DNA from: Burkholderiales bacterium
GTDB taxonomy: Bacteria > Pseudomonadota > Gammaproteobacteria > Burkholderiales > SG8-39
DNA length: 27,500 bases
Assembly: GCA_919902965.1 (NCBI GenBank)
Contig: CAKKSJ010000460.1
Coordinates: 1-27,500 of the forward strand
Reading direction: 5' to 3'
This document shows positions 14,148 through 22,154 of this stretch, piece by piece. The notes under the pieces were generated by a model that worked only from the letters and a program-made list of their open reading frames with translations, did no database searches and was not told the DNA's origin. How positions within the stretch are numbered: the first letter of the stretch is position 1; every line of letters begins with the position of its first letter. A program made the translations under genes and the position numbers.

Positions 14148-14927
14148 ATGGATTTAGGCATAAAGGGCAAGACCGCGATCGTGTGCGCCTCGAGCAAGGG
14201 CCTGGGACGCGCCTGCGCCTTTTCGCTCGCGCGAGAAGGTGTGGACCTGATCATCACTGCCCGCGGCAGTGAGTCGCTGGAAGAGACGGCGCGTGAGATC
14301 CGCGACGCCACCGGCGTCAAAGTGACCGCGGTCGCTTCCGACATTGCGACGGAAGCGGGACGCGTCGCTGTTCTCGCCGCCTGCCCCGATCCGGACATCC
14401 TGGTCAACAATGCCGGCGGCCCGCCTCCGGGCGATTTTCGCAACTGGACCCGCGACACCTGGATAGCCGCACTAGACCTGAACATGATTGCCCCGATCGA
14501 GATGATAAGGGCCACGGTCGATCACATGATAGCGCGCAAGTTCGGGCGCATCGTCAACATCACTTCGAGTACGGTCAAAGCACCGATCGAAATCCTCGGA
14601 CTCTCCAACGGTGCGCGCGCCGGTCTCACCGGTTTCGTCGCAGGTATAGCGCGCAAGACTGTGGCGCACAACGTCACCATCAACAACCTGCTGCCCGGGC
14701 CGTTCGACACGGACCGGCTGCGTGCGAATTTTGCAGTCATCGCGAAAAACCGAGGCATCAGCGTGGACGAGGCGCGCAAGGACCGCATGAGCCAGAATCC
14801 TTCTGGTCGGCTGGGCGATCCGGCCGAATTCGGCGACGCTTGCGCCTACCTGTGCAGCGCGCAAGCAGGCTTCGTCACCGGACAGAATTTTCTGATCGAC
14901 GGCGGAGGCTATCCGGGAACCTTATAG
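14148..14927 (+). CDS. SDR-family protein lacking the canonical Tyr-Lys pair
   Basis: A 259-residue Rossmann-fold protein of the short-chain dehydrogenase/reductase superfamily, close in pattern to the FabG-like subgroup. The nucleotide-binding loop reads ASSKGLG (residues 14-20) instead of TGxxxGxG, and NNAG is at 87-90. The Ser region ITSS is present at 138-141. Where YxxxK is expected the sequence is SNGAR (153-157), so both the catalytic Tyr and Lys are replaced. A described BKR-like SDR subgroup has such an imperfect tetrad. It may be a reductase with another acid/base or a non-catalytic binder. The Shine-Dalgarno sequence (GGAGAG) is good. Confidence 0.88.
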   Translation: MDLGIKGKTAIVCASSKGLGRACAFSLAREGVDLIITARGSESLEETAREIRDATGVKVTAVASDIATEAGRVAVLAACPDPDILVNNAGGPPPGDFRNWTRDTWIAALDLNMIAPIEMIRATVDHMIARKFGRIVNITSSTVKAPIEILGLSNGARAGLTGFVAGIARKTVAHNVTINNLLPGPFDTDRLRANFAVIAKNRGISVDEARKDRMSQNPSGRLGDPAEFGDACAYLCSAQAGFVTGQNFLIDGGGYPGTL

Positions 14928-15130
14928 TCTGCGACAAAGAACGAGGAAGGATCCACCGAGACGCAGGGACAGGTTTCGGTAGATCGTTCCCCGCGCGCGC
15001 AATCGAGCATCGGACCGTTGATGAGGACTTTGCTTACGCCGCGTTCAATTCCCGGCATAAACAGGCGGAAAGCCAATACTGGCGCCGCCCTCCAGACGCT
15101 TGTCCTCTGCGCCGATCGTGGCGTCCCGGA
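14928..15130. other. convergent gap between the SDR and kinase genes
   Basis: About 200 bases between convergent genes. No terminator hairpin with a U-tract was found. A 49-codon minus-strand frame (15058-14909) runs through it into the SDR 3' end, but it lacks a ribosome binding site and any recognised similarity, so it is not called as a gene. Confidence 0.4.
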
Positions 15131-16060
15131 TTAGACGTTCACCGCAGCGAGCAGTTTTCTCACCGCCTCGGGCCTCGGCAGGGGCGCAACGGCGCCGAAA
15201 CCCGTAGTCGACAGTGCCGCTGCCGCATTGGCGTAGCGCGCCGCATCCCACAAACTGTCGCCGGCAGCAAGGCGCGCAAGGCACGCGCCGCAGAAGCAGT
15301 CGCCGGCACCGGTTGCGTCCACCGCCTTCACCTTGTAGCCGGCAAAGCGTTCCCGTTTCGAACCATCGCTCACGAGCGCGCCTTCCGACCCGAGTTTGAG
15401 CAGCACCGCCTTTGCACCCAGCCGATGCGCCCAGTCGATGATTGCATCGGCCTGTTTCAAACCCCAGAGCGCCTGCGCATCCTCGATGCTGGGAAAGAAG
15501 TAGTCCGACATCGCGGCGGCTGCGCTGATCAAAGCGCGCGCCCGGGCAAGCGGCCACAATTTCAGGCGCAGGTTGGAGTCCATCGCCACCTTTGCGCCTG
15601 CGGCGCGCGCCGCATCGAAAGCCGCGAGCACGCTGTCCGAGGCACTGGCACTGATCGCCATGCTGATGCCGGAGGCCTGCACAAAGCGCGACGCGCGGAT
15701 CAGGTCGAGCGGCAAATCCTCGGGCCGCATGCGGCTGGCAGCCGATCCGCCGCGCAGATAGCTGAATACGTGCCCGGAGGCATCGTGGGTGACGAAATAC
15801 ACGCCTGTGTGCGACGACGCATCCACTGCTACGCCGGAGATATCGACCGACTCGCCGCGCCAGAGATCCAGGAACATGCGGCCGAACGCATCGTCACCCA
15901 GGCGCGTGACGTAGGCGGCGCGTGCGCCCTGGCGCGCGGCGGCGATGATCATGTTCGAGGTGTCGCCGCCGAAACCTTGCAGGTAATTGGGTTCGTCCGG
16001 GTGTGTCTGATTGAACTCGATCATAGGCTCGCCCAGTGCGAGCACGTCGAAACCAGGCAT
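15131..16060 (-). CDS. kdgK: PfkB-family sugar kinase, probable 2-dehydro-3-deoxygluconokinase
   Basis: A ribokinase-like kinase of 309 residues. The start is the ATG at 16060, 2 bases after the RraA-like gene stops; the frame is open further upstream only as an overlap with that gene. The N-terminus (DVLALGEPMIEFNQ, YLQGFGGDTSNMIIAAARQGA) and GVYFVTHDASGHVFSYLRGGSAAS match 2-keto-3-deoxygluconate kinases. The catalytic PfkB signature VDATGAGDCFCGA is present, with the catalytic base as the Asp of TGAGD. KDG kinase phosphorylates 2-keto-3-deoxygluconate, an intermediate of uronate and aldonate catabolism. Other 2-keto-3-deoxy or deoxysugar acids remain possible. Confidence 0.83.
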   Translation of the reverse strand: MPGFDVLALGEPMIEFNQTHPDEPNYLQGFGGDTSNMIIAAARQGARAAYVTRLGDDAFGRMFLDLWRGESVDISGVAVDASSHTGVYFVTHDASGHVFSYLRGGSAASRMRPEDLPLDLIRASRFVQASGISMAISASASDSVLAAFDAARAAGAKVAMDSNLRLKLWPLARARALISAAAAMSDYFFPSIEDAQALWGLKQADAIIDWAHRLGAKAVLLKLGSEGALVSDGSKRERFAGYKVKAVDATGAGDCFCGACLARLAAGDSLWDAARYANAAAALSTTGFGAVAPLPRPEAVRKLLAAVNV

Positions 16061-16062
16061 GT

Positions 16063-16713
16063 TCAGATCCTGCCGTACTTGGCCAGACCTTCCTTGAGCG
16101 AGCGCGCCTGCACGATGAGCTTCGCCTGCTCCAGTTCGCGCTTGTCGATTTCCTGCGACATCTTCAGCACCTCGGCCGCGAGCGCGCGCGGCACCACCAC
16201 CACGCCATCGATATCGGCGACGATGATGTCGCCCGGATTCACTTCTATACCGCCGCACACCACCGGGATGTTCGCACCCAGGGTCTTGAAGCGGCCCAGC
16301 GTGGTGCCCGGGGACGCCGAACGCGAGTACACCGGATAATCGTAGTCGCGGCGAATTTCCGTGATATCGCGCACTCCGCCGTCAAGAATCGAACCCGCGA
16401 ACTTGCGCGCGTAGGCGCCCGCGGTCATCAGCCCGCCCCACACGGCGACATCGGCTTCGCCGTTGATGCCGATCACCATCACGCTGCCCGCGGCCGCGGA
16501 ATCGATCAGGTCGAGCGCGTGCTGCGGCGGGACGAAATCGGTGGTCGGCCCTTCAAGGACGGTCACGGCAGGTCCGACCACGCGTTTTTCGTTGATGCGC
16601 GGCTTGATCGCGCTGTCCATGTAGCCGCGCTTGCCGGCGAGTTTGTCCACGGCGTCGGCGACCGAGGCGGTCGCCACATCCTCGAAGCCGTTGACGATGT
16701 CCTGCAGTTCCAT
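16063..16713 (-). CDS. RraA/HMG-aldolase-like protein
   Basis: A 216-residue member of the RraA/4-hydroxy-4-methyl-2-oxoglutarate aldolase family. The ATG at 16713 is chosen because AGGAG stands about 8 bases upstream and the upstream frame has unusual composition. GINGEADVAVWGGLMTAGAYAR and SILDGGVRDITEI correspond to the metal and substrate-binding part of the aldolases, with the conserved Arg and Asp in GGVRD. Enzymes of this family split 4-hydroxy-2-oxo acids to pyruvate or oxaloacetate; E. coli RraA itself instead inhibits RNase E. Its position in an operon with a keto-deoxy sugar acid kinase favours the aldolase role. It is 2 bases from the kinase gene. Confidence 0.87.
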   Translation of the reverse strand: MELQDIVNGFEDVATASVADAVDKLAGKRGYMDSAIKPRINEKRVVGPAVTVLEGPTTDFVPPQHALDLIDSAAAGSVMVIGINGEADVAVWGGLMTAGAYARKFAGSILDGGVRDITEIRRDYDYPVYSRSASPGTTLGRFKTLGANIPVVCGGIEVNPGDIIVADIDGVVVVPRALAAEVLKMSQEIDKRELEQAKLIVQARSLKEGLAKYGRI

Positions 16714-16916
16714 GATCTTTGCTCCTGTTAGCGAACCGATGCGGCACGCAGACCCGCACCCATATGAAGCGTCGGCCGACTTGACGTGTCTTCCGACAGC
16801 AATAGCGGCAATAGCCGGTGTACTTGGGGCCTGAGCCAGAAAACGGTTCCGACCTCGGACCCCGTGGGAATCGGCGGGGGTACGCCCCCCCGCAGTTTGT
16901 CTGACATCACCCAAGC
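16714..16916. other. gap with G/C hairpin between the FAH-like and RraA-like genes
   Basis: About 200 bases. GCGGGGG (16874-16880) and CCCCCGC (16887-16893) form a 7-bp stem with a 6-base loop, 24-43 bases after the FAH-like gene stops. No U-tract follows, so it may weaken rather than end transcription. No ORF is supported. Confidence 0.4.
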
Positions 16917-17918
16917 TTAGAGTTGCCTAATGATCCGGTCTGTCGTTCGATCCCTTGAGCGACGGATGCCGTTTACCAAGGGCTTCCCAAACGACGCGAT
17001 GCTGATTTCAAAGCGGTCGCCCTCGACAGCGAAGACCCCGTCGCCGAACGACGCGATGGATGTTCCGAAGAACTGAATATGCACATCGCCAGGACGAATA
17101 AACTGATCGTACTTGAAATGGTGGTACTCAAGATTGGCAAGCGTGTGGCACATGTTGTCTTCACCGGATGCAAACGCTTTTTGCCAAATCACTTTCTCTC
17201 CCCGAATTATCTTCGCCATGCCTTCAACATTTCGGGGCAGCTCGCCCACTCTGAGCTCCGGCCCAAATGAGCACGCCCGGAGCTTAGAATGCGCCAAGTA
17301 AAGATAATTCTTCTTTTCCATCACATGATCGGTACATTCGTTACCGATCGCGTAGCCAAGGCGGTACGGGGTGCGATCCGGGCCAATGACGTAAAGGCCA
17401 ACCACTTCGGGTTCCTCGCCATGGTCCGTGGCGAAATCCGGAACCAGAAACGTGGAATTCGGCCGCACGACCGTTGACCCATCCCCTTTGTAAAACCACT
17501 CCGATTGCACGCCGACTTTTCCCGGCGCGGGTTTCCCACCTTCTACGCCCCATTTAAACAGCCGCATGGTATCGGTCATGCTTCCTTCATCATGCTGCGC
17601 CTGGACCTTCGCATGCATGTCGCTCCGCGCTGCAGCACTGCCGATGTGCGTCAAACCCGTCCCGGAAACCATGCAATGGGCCGGATCTTCATGATCGATT
17701 GGAGGAAGCACTTTTTCCTGCGCCAACAAGGCCCCATATTCAAACTCTTCGTCAGTGCCTCTTCGCGTTACTTCCTCGCCAAGTCCGACGCCATTCCTTA
17801 TGGCGTCTAGTGCCAAGCCGCGGGTACTCGAAGCACTTCTGATCGCAAAGATGATTTCACCATCTACGCGTCCGACACGACGATTCTTCTTTGAATCTTC
17901 AAATTGAATTAGATGCAC
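16917..17918 (-). CDS. FAH-superfamily protein, GguC/AraD1-like
   Basis: A 333-residue member of the fumarylacetoacetate hydrolase superfamily, resembling proteins named GguC or AraD1, which dehydrate or hydrolyse 2-keto-3-deoxy sugar acids. The start is placed at the GTG at 17918 (MHLIQFED), where GGAG stands 10 bases upstream, because family members begin with this strand; the open frame reaches 17975. The core shows VPDFATDHGEEPEVVGLYVIG, YAIGNECTDH and NYLYLAHSKLRACSFGPEL, with acidic residues that bind the divalent metal in the family. Sample rows are only 38-48% G+C by hand count, far below its neighbours, which suggests separate acquisition. The exact substrate is not known. Confidence 0.8.
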   Translation of the reverse strand: MHLIQFEDSKKNRRVGRVDGEIIFAIRSASSTRGLALDAIRNGVGLGEEVTRRGTDEEFEYGALLAQEKVLPPIDHEDPAHCMVSGTGLTHIGSAAARSDMHAKVQAQHDEGSMTDTMRLFKWGVEGGKPAPGKVGVQSEWFYKGDGSTVVRPNSTFLVPDFATDHGEEPEVVGLYVIGPDRTPYRLGYAIGNECTDHVMEKKNYLYLAHSKLRACSFGPELRVGELPRNVEGMAKIIRGEKVIWQKAFASGEDNMCHTLANLEYHHFKYDQFIRPGDVHIQFFGTSIASFGDGVFAVEGDRFEISIASFGKPLVNGIRRSRDRTTDRIIRQL

Positions 17919-18148
17919 GATGAATGCGCTCCAGAGGATAGCAGTTAATGGAGCTTGGCTAACGAGTTCGCGCAACAGCTGCGCATGCTTGCGCGATGAA
18001 ACCTCGCCAAGATCTCGCCGAGGACCGGGCTTGTGTGACTTTCACAAGCCCTCCAGTACTTCACACCCAATCCTGCCGCGGGAACACCGCGCAGCACCCG
18101 GATCTTCTCCGAGCGCAAGCGCGGATCGCGGTGTGATCGGTCGAATAG
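17919..18148. other. gap with hairpin between the binding-protein and FAH-like genes
   Basis: 230 bases without a supported gene. GGGCTTGTG (18027-18035) and CACAAGCCC (18043-18051) form a perfect 9-bp stem with a 7-base loop, about 100 bases after the binding-protein gene ends. It lacks a U-tract. It may end or dampen transcription of the ABC operon before the FAH-like gene, or serve as a regulator site. Confidence 0.45.
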
Positions 18149-19204
18149 TTATGGCTTGAACACGTACCCTGGTTTGATCGCCACGTTGCTCGGAATCGGC
18201 GGCAAGTCGGAGAACAGCTCAGGATTGTCCTTCATCACTTTTAGAATGTATTTTGGTTCGATGTTCTTGTTGACGTCGAAAGTGGATTTCAGAAACCCGA
18301 GCCGATGCAGGCGGTCCTCCGCACTCCACAGCGCAGCGAAATTGATCGCAGAAAGACGCCGATCCGCCTGCTGAATATTGAACTGCATCGCTTCCTCGGC
18401 CACTGCCAGCTTAAGGCCGGGGATCCAGCGCGTCGCCACCTGTGCCGCCTGTTTCGGGTTGGCCCGCATCCACTTGTCGGCTTCTGATACGGCGGCGAGG
18501 AATTTCTCAACCGTGGCCCCGTTCTTCTGCACCCAGGCGCGCATGCCGACGTTGAAGCCCAGGTAGGATATGGCGTCGCCACCGCGTATGACCTGCACTG
18601 CGCCGGGCACATCCGTCAGCGCAACTATCGGCCACGGGTCCCACGCCGAGAATGCGTCGATGCCTTTGGAGAGCAGCGCGACCGTCATGTCGGGCGGAGG
18701 CGTGTTCACCAGAGTGACATCGTTCGGCGTGAGGCCGGCCTTTTCCAGCAGGGCGAGTATGTAGAGGTGATTTATCGTGCCGAAGGAGGCGGCGATCTTC
18801 TTGCCCTTCAGGCTCTTGAGATCGCCCTTGACGATACCGGAACCCGCCCGGGCGATGATCGCCATGGTGGAGTCGGCGCCGCGTTTGGCGGCGCTTCCGC
18901 TGTAGTTGCCCAACGCAACGAGATCCATGCCGCGCAGCACCGCGCCTATCATCGGCACGCCGACCTGCACCAGATCGCTCTCACCCGCCTGCAGCGCGTT
19001 CAGCGCATCCACGCCGGTCGGATAGGGCCGCACGATAGTGACGTCGAGCCCCACTTTCTCGAAAAAGCCCCGTTCCAGCGCGATCGGCAAACCGATCTGG
19101 TCGATCGCGGCCACCATGCCCGCCTTCACCTTGACCGGCGTTTGTCCGAACGCGAGCCCGGACAGGCTCAGAACCACGCACATCAGTAACGCTCTCAGCT
19201 TCAT
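18149..19204 (-). CDS. ABC transporter substrate-binding protein, NMT1/SsuA-like
   Basis: A 351-residue periplasmic binding protein of the nitrate/sulfonate/taurine class. The ATG at 19204 is fixed by a strong Shine-Dalgarno sequence (AGGAGGG) and by a signal peptide (residues 1-20, ending LAFG before QTPVKVKAG). The frame upstream of 19204 is the overlapping neighbour. Class features include GLPIALERGFFEKVGLDVTIV, ALQAGESDLVQVGVP, SLKGKKIAASFGTINHLYILALLEKAGL and AFSAWDPWPIVA. It is the last gene of the five-gene transporter operon, 2 bases after the small membrane protein gene. Ligands in this class range from sulfonates to aromatic acids and pyrimidine precursors; none can be chosen. Confidence 0.92.
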   Translation of the reverse strand: MKLRALLMCVVLSLSGLAFGQTPVKVKAGMVAAIDQIGLPIALERGFFEKVGLDVTIVRPYPTGVDALNALQAGESDLVQVGVPMIGAVLRGMDLVALGNYSGSAAKRGADSTMAIIARAGSGIVKGDLKSLKGKKIAASFGTINHLYILALLEKAGLTPNDVTLVNTPPPDMTVALLSKGIDAFSAWDPWPIVALTDVPGAVQVIRGGDAISYLGFNVGMRAWVQKNGATVEKFLAAVSEADKWMRANPKQAAQVATRWIPGLKLAVAEEAMQFNIQQADRRLSAINFAALWSAEDRLHRLGFLKSTFDVNKNIEPKYILKVMKDNPELFSDLPPIPSNVAIKPGYVFKP

Positions 19205-19206
19205 GA

Positions 19207-19539
19207 TTACCCTCCTATAGGCAGCGGCTCCACCCGGGTCACCCAATAAAGACGGGCGACGGCGGTCAGATTCGCCTGGTTGACACCACGAACTTCGATC
19301 GAATAGTCCTGCGTTCCGGACACCCGGCCGTATTTCTGGAACGCGATCACGTGGAAGCGCTCCGGCGGAAACGGCAAAGTGACCAGGATGTTGACCTTCT
19401 GCGCATTCGCGTCGAATCCCGGCGCGATTTTCCCGGGCGCTGCGAGCGTGAGCCATCCCTGCCACGCGAGGTAGCACACGAGCGTAGCGAGCGCGAGCCG
19501 CGCCCGCGTCGTTTGCAGGATGTCGCGCACGACGCTCAT
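19207..19539 (-). CDS. small single-pass membrane protein in ABC operon, unrecognised
   Basis: A 110-residue protein that I do not recognise. The N-terminal segment (1-15) is basic, residues about 16-35 form one transmembrane helix (ALATLVCYLAWQGWLTLAAP), and the remaining 75 residues are probably periplasmic and strand-rich (VNILVTLPFPPERFHVIAF, QDYSIEVRGVNQANLTAVARLYWVTRVEPL). Its ATG overlaps the ATPase stop (ATGA), and its stop lies 2 bases before the binding-protein ATG, whose Shine-Dalgarno sequence is inside this gene. It is therefore a true member of the operon. Placement suggests an accessory to the transporter or its binding protein. The start could not lie further upstream without overlapping the ATPase gene. 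Confidence 0.72.
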   Translation of the reverse strand: MSVVRDILQTTRARLALATLVCYLAWQGWLTLAAPGKIAPGFDANAQKVNILVTLPFPPERFHVIAFQKYGRVSGTQDYSIEVRGVNQANLTAVARLYWVTRVEPLPIGG

Positions 19540-20294
19540 GCCGAACGCACCAATTGCAGCACCTGGCCCGAGAGCGCCTTGAACGCCGCGTCCTCGATCA
19601 GCCGGTCCCACACGCGCGGACGCGGAAGCGTCACTTCGAGTTCCTTTAGCACCATGCCCTTGGACAGCACGATCACGCGATTGGCGAGGAACACCGCCTC
19701 GCTTACATCGTGCGTGATGAAAATGATGGTGGGCCGGCGCTCCTGCCAGATGCGCGTGAGCTCTTCCTGCAGCGTCATCCGCGTCTGCGCATCGACGCTG
19801 GCAAACGGCTCGTCCATCAGCAAGACTTCCGGATGGTTGGCCAGCGCCCGCACGACGCCGACGCGCTGCTGCATGCCGCCCGAGAGTTCGTTCGGGTAGC
19901 GTTCGGCGGCGTGCGCGAGCCCGGCCAGCGCCAGATATTCGCGCGCGATCTTTTCGCATTCTGGCTTGGGCAGCCCGCGCATCTTCGGCCCGAATGCGAC
20001 ATTCTCCAGAACCGTTTTCCATGGGAAAAGCGCGAACGACTGGAACACGACGCCGCGCTCGGGTCCCGGCCCGTCCACCGCACGATCGTTGAGCAGGATC
20101 TCGCCACCGGAAGCCGGCATGAAGCCGGCGATCATGTTGAGCAGCGTGGTCTTGCCGCAGCCGGAGGGACCGACAACGGAAACAAACTCCCCCTGCGTCA
20201 CCGTCATCGACACATCGCGCACCGCGTTGACGTGCGCCCCCGCATAGGGATCGAAATAGGTTTTTGAAAGATTGCGCAGCACCAGACTCTTCAT
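19536..20294 (-). CDS. ABC transporter ATPase, SsuB/TauB-like
   Basis: The 252-residue ATP-hydrolysing subunit of the importer. It has Walker A GPSGCGKT (residues 42-49), the Q-loop at Gln85 (VVFQSFALFPW), signature LSGGMQQR (137-144), Walker B LLMDEP (158-163) and the H-loop His195 (FITHD). The start is the ATG at 20294, which overlaps the stop of the preceding permease (ATGA); the much longer frame upstream is a shadow of the permease. The pattern and length match nitrate/sulfonate/taurine type ATPases. Confidence 0.95.
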   Translation of the reverse strand: MKSLVLRNLSKTYFDPYAGAHVNAVRDVSMTVTQGEFVSVVGPSGCGKTTLLNMIAGFMPASGGEILLNDRAVDGPGPERGVVFQSFALFPWKTVLENVAFGPKMRGLPKPECEKIAREYLALAGLAHAAERYPNELSGGMQQRVGVVRALANHPEVLLMDEPFASVDAQTRMTLQEELTRIWQERRPTIIFITHDVSEAVFLANRVIVLSKGMVLKELEVTLPRPRVWDRLIEDAAFKALSGQVLQLVRSA

Positions 20295-21097
20295 TGTGTT
20301 ACCAGCCCCCAGCGCTGTCCCGTGGCGCGCTCGATCGGCGCCAGGATCCAGCCATCGACGACATACCAAAGCAGACCCAGAATGATCATGCCAAGCAGTA
20401 TCTCGACCACCGAGCCCGCACGGCGCGCATCGAACATGAGAAAACCGATACCACTGGTGCCGACGATGATTTCTGTCGCGATCAGCGCGCGCCAGCCAAA
20501 GCCCAGGCCATTGCGTAATCCTGTGATGATGTTGGGCAGCGCACCGGGAAGAACGACCTCCAGTATGACCCGGGCGCGCGATGCGCCCAGGCAGCGCGCC
20601 GCTCGATGCAGATCCTGAGGCACCGTGCGCACACCCAGAGCGGTATTCAGCACAATCGGGAACAGCACGGTATAGACGATTACGAATGTCATGGTGGTGA
20701 GGCCGAATCCGAACCAGATGAGCAGGATAGGCAGCCAGGCAATGTCGCCGATCGCCTGAAAGAACAATAAAATCGGCCAAAGAATCGCTCGCGCACGCGC
20801 GTTCAGGCCGACCAGCACACCGAGCGGTATGCCGATCGCCATGCCAACCGCCGCCCCCACCACCAGGCGCACGATGCTGTCCTGCAGGTAGTCGGGAAGG
20901 ATTCCCTTGTACGTGAGCGCAACAAAGGAGTGCGCCACCTCGATCGGCCCGGGAAGGAAGACGCGCGGAAACACGCCGGATTCCGCGATGACAGCCCATA
21001 GCGCGACGATCGGAATGAACGGCACGATGGATTGAATCGTCGGATAACGCGCGGTCCAGCGCACGTAGACTCCCCAGAGTTTGAGAAACGCGTTCAT
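20291..21097 (-). CDS. ABC transporter permease 1, SsuC/TauC-like
   Basis: A 268-residue inner-membrane permease with about six helices. The cytoplasmic EAA-type loop that contacts the ATPase is visible (RAARCLGASRARVILEVVLPGALPNIITG). The ATG at 21097 overlaps the stop of permease 2 by 4 bases. A family-typical ending (LLWYVVDGWILAPIERATGQRW) is present. It probably pairs with permease 2 as a heterodimer, because only one ATPase gene and one binding-protein gene lie in the operon. Confidence 0.94.
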   Translation of the reverse strand: MNAFLKLWGVYVRWTARYPTIQSIVPFIPIVALWAVIAESGVFPRVFLPGPIEVAHSFVALTYKGILPDYLQDSIVRLVVGAAVGMAIGIPLGVLVGLNARARAILWPILLFFQAIGDIAWLPILLIWFGFGLTTMTFVIVYTVLFPIVLNTALGVRTVPQDLHRAARCLGASRARVILEVVLPGALPNIITGLRNGLGFGWRALIATEIIVGTSGIGFLMFDARRAGSVVEILLGMIILGLLWYVVDGWILAPIERATGQRWGLVTQ

Positions 21098-21918
21098 GTG
21101 CGCACCACCATGCCCCAGCGCTCGATGGTCGCGCGCTCCAACGGGGCAAGCAGCAGTCGGTCGAGCACGAGCCAAATGATCCCGATTACGATCATGCCGA
21201 ACACGATGACCTCAGTGCGATAGAAATCGCGCGCCAGAAACAACATGTAGCCCAGCCCGACGTTGGTCGCGATCATTTCCGCGGCGATCAGCCCGCGCCA
21301 GGCGAAACCGAGCCCCGTGCGCACGCCGGTGACTATGTTCGGCAGGGCGCCGGGCAAGATCACCTGCGTAAGCATGGTCCACCCGCTCGCGCCGAGCGAG
21401 GCCGCCGCCCGCCGCAGGGGCAGCGGAATGCTGGAGACTCCCAGAAGCGTGTTGTACGCAACCACGAAGAACACGGCATTGAAGATTACGAATGTGATGG
21501 CACCGAATCCGTAGCCAAACCACAGCGTGGCGATGGGAATCCAGGCAATCCCGGCAAGCACTGAAAAGAAGCGAAACAGCGGAGTCAGAAAGCTGGACAC
21601 GCCACGGCTGAGCCCCATCGCAACACCAAGCGGAATGCTGACGGCGATCGCAAGCGATGTCCCCACAGCGACGCGGCCAAGGCTGGCGCCAATGTGGCGG
21701 ATGAGCGTTCCGTCCTGAATCGTTTCCAAGCCAGCGCGCACGACCGATTCGACATCGGGGAATACCCGCGGATTTACATCAAAAGTCCGAACAATGACTT
21801 CCCAAAGCGCAATCAGCGCCAGCAGCGGCGCCGCGAAGACCACCGACGCCACGAAACGGCGGTATCCGGATACCCCGGACAGTGCAGGCCGGGGCGGCTG
21901 AAACGAATCGCTACTCAT
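21094..21918 (-). CDS. ABC transporter permease 2, SsuC/TauC-like
   Basis: A 274-residue permease, first gene of the transporter operon. It has the EAA-type loop RAAASLGASGWTMLTQVILPGALPNIVTG and about six helices, with a cytoplasmic N-terminal tail (residues 1-22). It resembles permease 1 in the loop and the following helix (GVRTGLGFAWRGLIAAEMIA) but differs elsewhere, consistent with an old duplication. No clear Shine-Dalgarno sequence precedes the ATG. It is divergent from the GntR-type regulator across a 236-base gap. Confidence 0.94.
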   Translation of the reverse strand: MSSDSFQPPRPALSGVSGYRRFVASVVFAAPLLALIALWEVIVRTFDVNPRVFPDVESVVRAGLETIQDGTLIRHIGASLGRVAVGTSLAIAVSIPLGVAMGLSRGVSSFLTPLFRFFSVLAGIAWIPIATLWFGYGFGAITFVIFNAVFFVVAYNTLLGVSSIPLPLRRAAASLGASGWTMLTQVILPGALPNIVTGVRTGLGFAWRGLIAAEMIATNVGLGYMLFLARDFYRTEVIVFGMIVIGIIWLVLDRLLLAPLERATIERWGMVVRT

Positions 21919-22080
21919 GGACAGACACGCCGCGCGACGACCGCTGCGCGCTCAGTGTATGACGCGCAGCGTTCGATTGCCGCATTCTGCTTCCCGGCGT
22001 CAAAACTCCGCCTGCCGCAAAAAGCCCATATAGCCAATCGCCCTGCCCTCCGTCTCAATGCGCAACACAACTAATATATC

Positions 22081-22093
22081 ATATCTCAGATAT
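22081..22093. promoter_or_regulatory. candidate operator, ATATCT-c-AGATAT
   Basis: A perfect 13-base palindrome in the gap between the divergent ABC operon and GntR/FCD genes (21919-22154). It lies in an A+T-rich patch (23 of 60 G+C in 22081-22140) with promoter-like TATACT (22091-22096). Its place and symmetry fit a GntR dimer site, but the sequence is not a known FadR-type consensus. No confident -35/-10 pair was found for either gene. Confidence 0.4.
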
Positions 22094-22154
22094 ACTATGC
22101 TAGACGATCGGTTTCCGGTAGAATCTCCGTAATAAATGGTCAGTATTAATTGAG

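Noticed and set aside
14909..15058. 49-codon minus-strand ORF in the SDR-kinase gap
   Set aside because: The peptide is Cys/Ser-containing and not obviously a shadow over its whole length, but it has no ribosome binding site, overlaps the SDR end and matches nothing I recognise.
14840..16339. 499-codon plus-strand frame opposite the sugar kinase and SDR 3' end
   Set aside because: It overlaps two genes with clear motifs, has no domain and no ribosome binding site.
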